Shown here: one piece after another, positions 62,633 to 64,000 of the stretch
How positions within the stretch are numbered: position 1 is the first letter of the stretch
Layout of the letters: each line of letters opens with the position of its first letter
Origin: Clostridia bacterium
GTDB lineage: Bacteria; Bacillota; Clostridia; Christensenellales; Borkfalkiaceae
Direction: 5' to 3'
Assembly: GCA_017504165.1 (NCBI GenBank)
Contig: JAFVRR010000006.1
Span: 186,001-250,000, forward strand
Length of the DNA stretch: 64,000 nucleotides
Translations under genes and position numbers: made by a program
The notes under the pieces: model-generated
What the model saw: only the letters and a program-made list of their open reading frames with translations
Database searches by the model: none
What the model was told of the DNA's origin: nothing

Positions 62633-64000
62633 TTAGTTTTGTTTTGTTGTACCAGCAGGTCTACCGCGACCTCTTTTTTCTGCAACGACAGGAGCTTCTA
62701 CAGGAGCAGGTTCAGTACTATATGAAACTACTTCTTCATTAACCGTTTCAAATCCTTCAGTTGATGCAACTGCATTTTCTTTAGCAACTAAAACTTCTTG
62801 AGCGTTTTTAGCGGCTTCTTCCGCTTTGTCTTTAGCTTTAAGAACAGCAGCCTTGTTAATTGCTTTCATAATATTAGCTGAAGATTGATAATCAAACTTA
62901 TCAGTAATATTTAATTCATGATTAGCATTAAATGGTTTTGCTTCAGAAAGTGCTTGGAAAATCTTAACGTTGTTAAACCATGCAGCGATTTGTTCAACGT
63001 ATTCCTTGCAGTATTTTTCTTCCTTCATAACCATCTTAGTGTTGAGAATGCCTTCGAATACTTTACGAAGTTCCCAATCGTAAATTCTCATAAATCTTTC
63101 AAGAGAAATGTCTGGATTTGCACGGAACTTACAAATATCTAAGAAGATGTCGTATGCAACTGTAATAATTCTTTCAGCATCGTCACAGTCTCTAATAGAT
63201 TCTTCGCTATTCTTAACTAAGAATGCTAATTCGATAATGCTTGGACCTTTTTTGCTCTTTGTAGGTTCAACGATCTTGCACTTAGGAGCGAATTCGTCTA
63301 CGTAGCCTTCAACTTTAAATAACGTATTGTTAAGAAGTTCCATAAAGTCACAACCTGTAATCTTTCTTTCAAGTTCATCGTATTGAGTATCACTTGTAAT
63401 ATTAGGAAGGCTGTTTTTAATTCTTGTAATTTCGTCGTCAAATTTATCAGACCATTCTTGAATGAATTCGTCTTGGTTTCTAAACCATTTAACTAATTGA
63501 GCAGCATTTTCAAGGTTAATTTCATTACCGTCAATAGTTCTAATAGCGTTCTTTCTACCTTCACCGTCGATTAAGTAGAACATCTTAGCATTAGATTTAC
63601 CTGCAGTTGAACGTTTATCAAACTTAATGTTTTCTTTCCATAAACCGTAGAACAACGCTTTAACCATCTTATCGTCGTAGATTTTTTCCATTCTTTCGTT
63701 CATGTATGGAAGGTATCCACGTAAGTGCATGTTGTTGCCAAGGTGTGGGTTCCACATTTCAGTTTCGTAACGTTTAATGTTTCTAATTGCTTGGTTGTAG
63801 TAGCTGAAGTATATGTTATCGTCGCCAAGTTCATTGAATTTAGCAATTCTAAGAGCGGAAACGTCCATAACTTCACCAGTACAGTAAATTACGTTGTCTG
63901 GAATATTATCAACAACCGCTACCCTTGCAGTTTCATCACCAGAGTAAGTTCTAATGAATTGTTCAGCGCAAGCTTCGATTACTTTGCTTTCCTTATTTTG
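62633..64000 (-). CDS. First visible gene of the tubulin-like operon, 5' end beyond the window; AT-hook-like C-terminus
   Basis: The frame is open from 62635 to the window edge (at least 455 residues), so an ATG at 63868 is internal. The protein is soluble and mainly helical. The last 60 residues are Ala/Glu/Val-rich and end in KRGRGRPAGTTKQ, an AT-hook-like RGRP motif. No family recognised. It could bind DNA through this tail, or the motif could be a charged interaction tag. Spacing of 41 bases to the tubulin-like gene, with a hairpin between, points to one transcript with unequal expression. Confidence 0.7.
   Translation of the reverse strand, partial: QNKESKVIEACAEQFIRTYSGDETARVAVVDNIPDNVIYCTGEVMDVSALRIAKFNELGDDNIYFSYYNQAIRNIKRYETEMWNPHLGNNMHLRGYLPYMNERMEKIYDDKMVKALFYGLWKENIKFDKRSTAGKSNAKMFYLIDGEGRKNAIRTIDGNEINLENAAQLVKWFRNQDEFIQEWSDKFDDEITRIKNSLPNITSDTQYDELERKITGCDFMELLNNTLFKVEGYVDEFAPKCKIVEPTKSKKGPSIIELAFLVKNSEESIRDCDDAERIITVAYDIFLDICKFRANPDISLERFMRIYDWELRKVFEGILNTKMVMKEEKYCKEYVEQIAAWFNNVKIFQALSEAKPFNANHELNITDKFDYQSSANIMKAINKAAVLKAKDKAEEAAKNAQEVLVAKENAVASTEGFETVNEEVVSYSTEPAPVEAPVVAEKRGRGRPAGTTKQN

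Noticed and set aside
63868..63868. ATG at 63868 as the start of the AT-hook-ended protein
   Set aside because: The frame stays open for 44 further codons to the window edge with protein-like composition, so this Met is internal.

Overview
The window looks like chromosome of a low-GC, Gram-positive anaerobe of the Clostridia (Bacillota), probably an uncultured gut lineage. The base composition is AT-rich, promoters are of sigma-A type, Shine-Dalgarno sites are AGGAG-like, and the core genes (ruvX-DUF1292, DUF896, ktrAB, MATE, YkvI-like, HAD-IIB) are typical of that class. I cannot fix the genus.

Layout. (1) 1-5 kb: an aromatic amino-acid operon on the minus strand, aroF-tyrA-aroB-aroA, with a divergent aminotransferase. 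Its leader encodes a 19-residue peptide with 11 Phe/Tyr residues, followed by an antiterminator and a terminator: a complete ribosome-stalling attenuator. (2) 5-23 kb: mostly housekeeping and transport genes (ABC-F, MATE, YkvI-like, ruvX, cysteine desulfurase, MacB-like ABC transporter, HAD phosphatase, AEC permease, FAD oxidoreductase, tRNA-Leu). A four-helix-bundle gene lies here between 114-bp direct repeats. (3) 22.9-31.6 kb: a defence-type island that starts at tRNA-Leu, whose 3' end is duplicated 199 bp downstream. It holds a group-II-like reverse transcriptase with a structured, terminator-ended upstream RNA; an EVE-HNH nuclease; a 24-codon relic of a cytosine methyltransferase; a nuclease/DUF2075 helicase; a retron (RT, ncRNA with 17-bp a1/a2 repeats, PRTase-like effector with a winged helix); a duplicated fragment of the DUF2075 gene; and an XRE regulator. 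(4) 31.8-35.7 kb: CoA-disulfide reductase-rhodanese, and an operon of an unusual RNase III with two dsRNA-binding domains plus a Thg1-like 3'-5' polymerase, behind a structured 200-nt leader. (5) 35.8-43 kb: an AraC regulator divergent from a GH38 alpha-mannosidase, a TSUP permease, and a KtrA/KtrB potassium system with an upstream ORF. (6) 43-48.6 kb: more accessory genes (RibD-like reductase, SEC-C protein, a membrane protein, a protein with six zinc-ribbon repeats around a nuclease-like core). Two repeat families recur in regions 4 and 6. (7) 48.6-64 kb: an SDR gene, DUF1294, a membrane RyR-domain protein, and then a long operon that runs off the right edge: an AT-hook-ended protein, a tubulin/FtsZ-like GTPase (Tubulin_2), a coiled-coil membrane protein, a 1497-residue membrane protein with a degenerate helicase core, and a transglutaminase-like protein. 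This last operon is the best candidate for an undescribed multi-protein system.

A recurring theme is predicted promoters whose start point falls within a few bases of an ATG (aro leader peptide, ABC-F gene, ktrB upstream ORF), which suggests leaderless translation. All assignments come from reading the sequence by eye; no database search was run.
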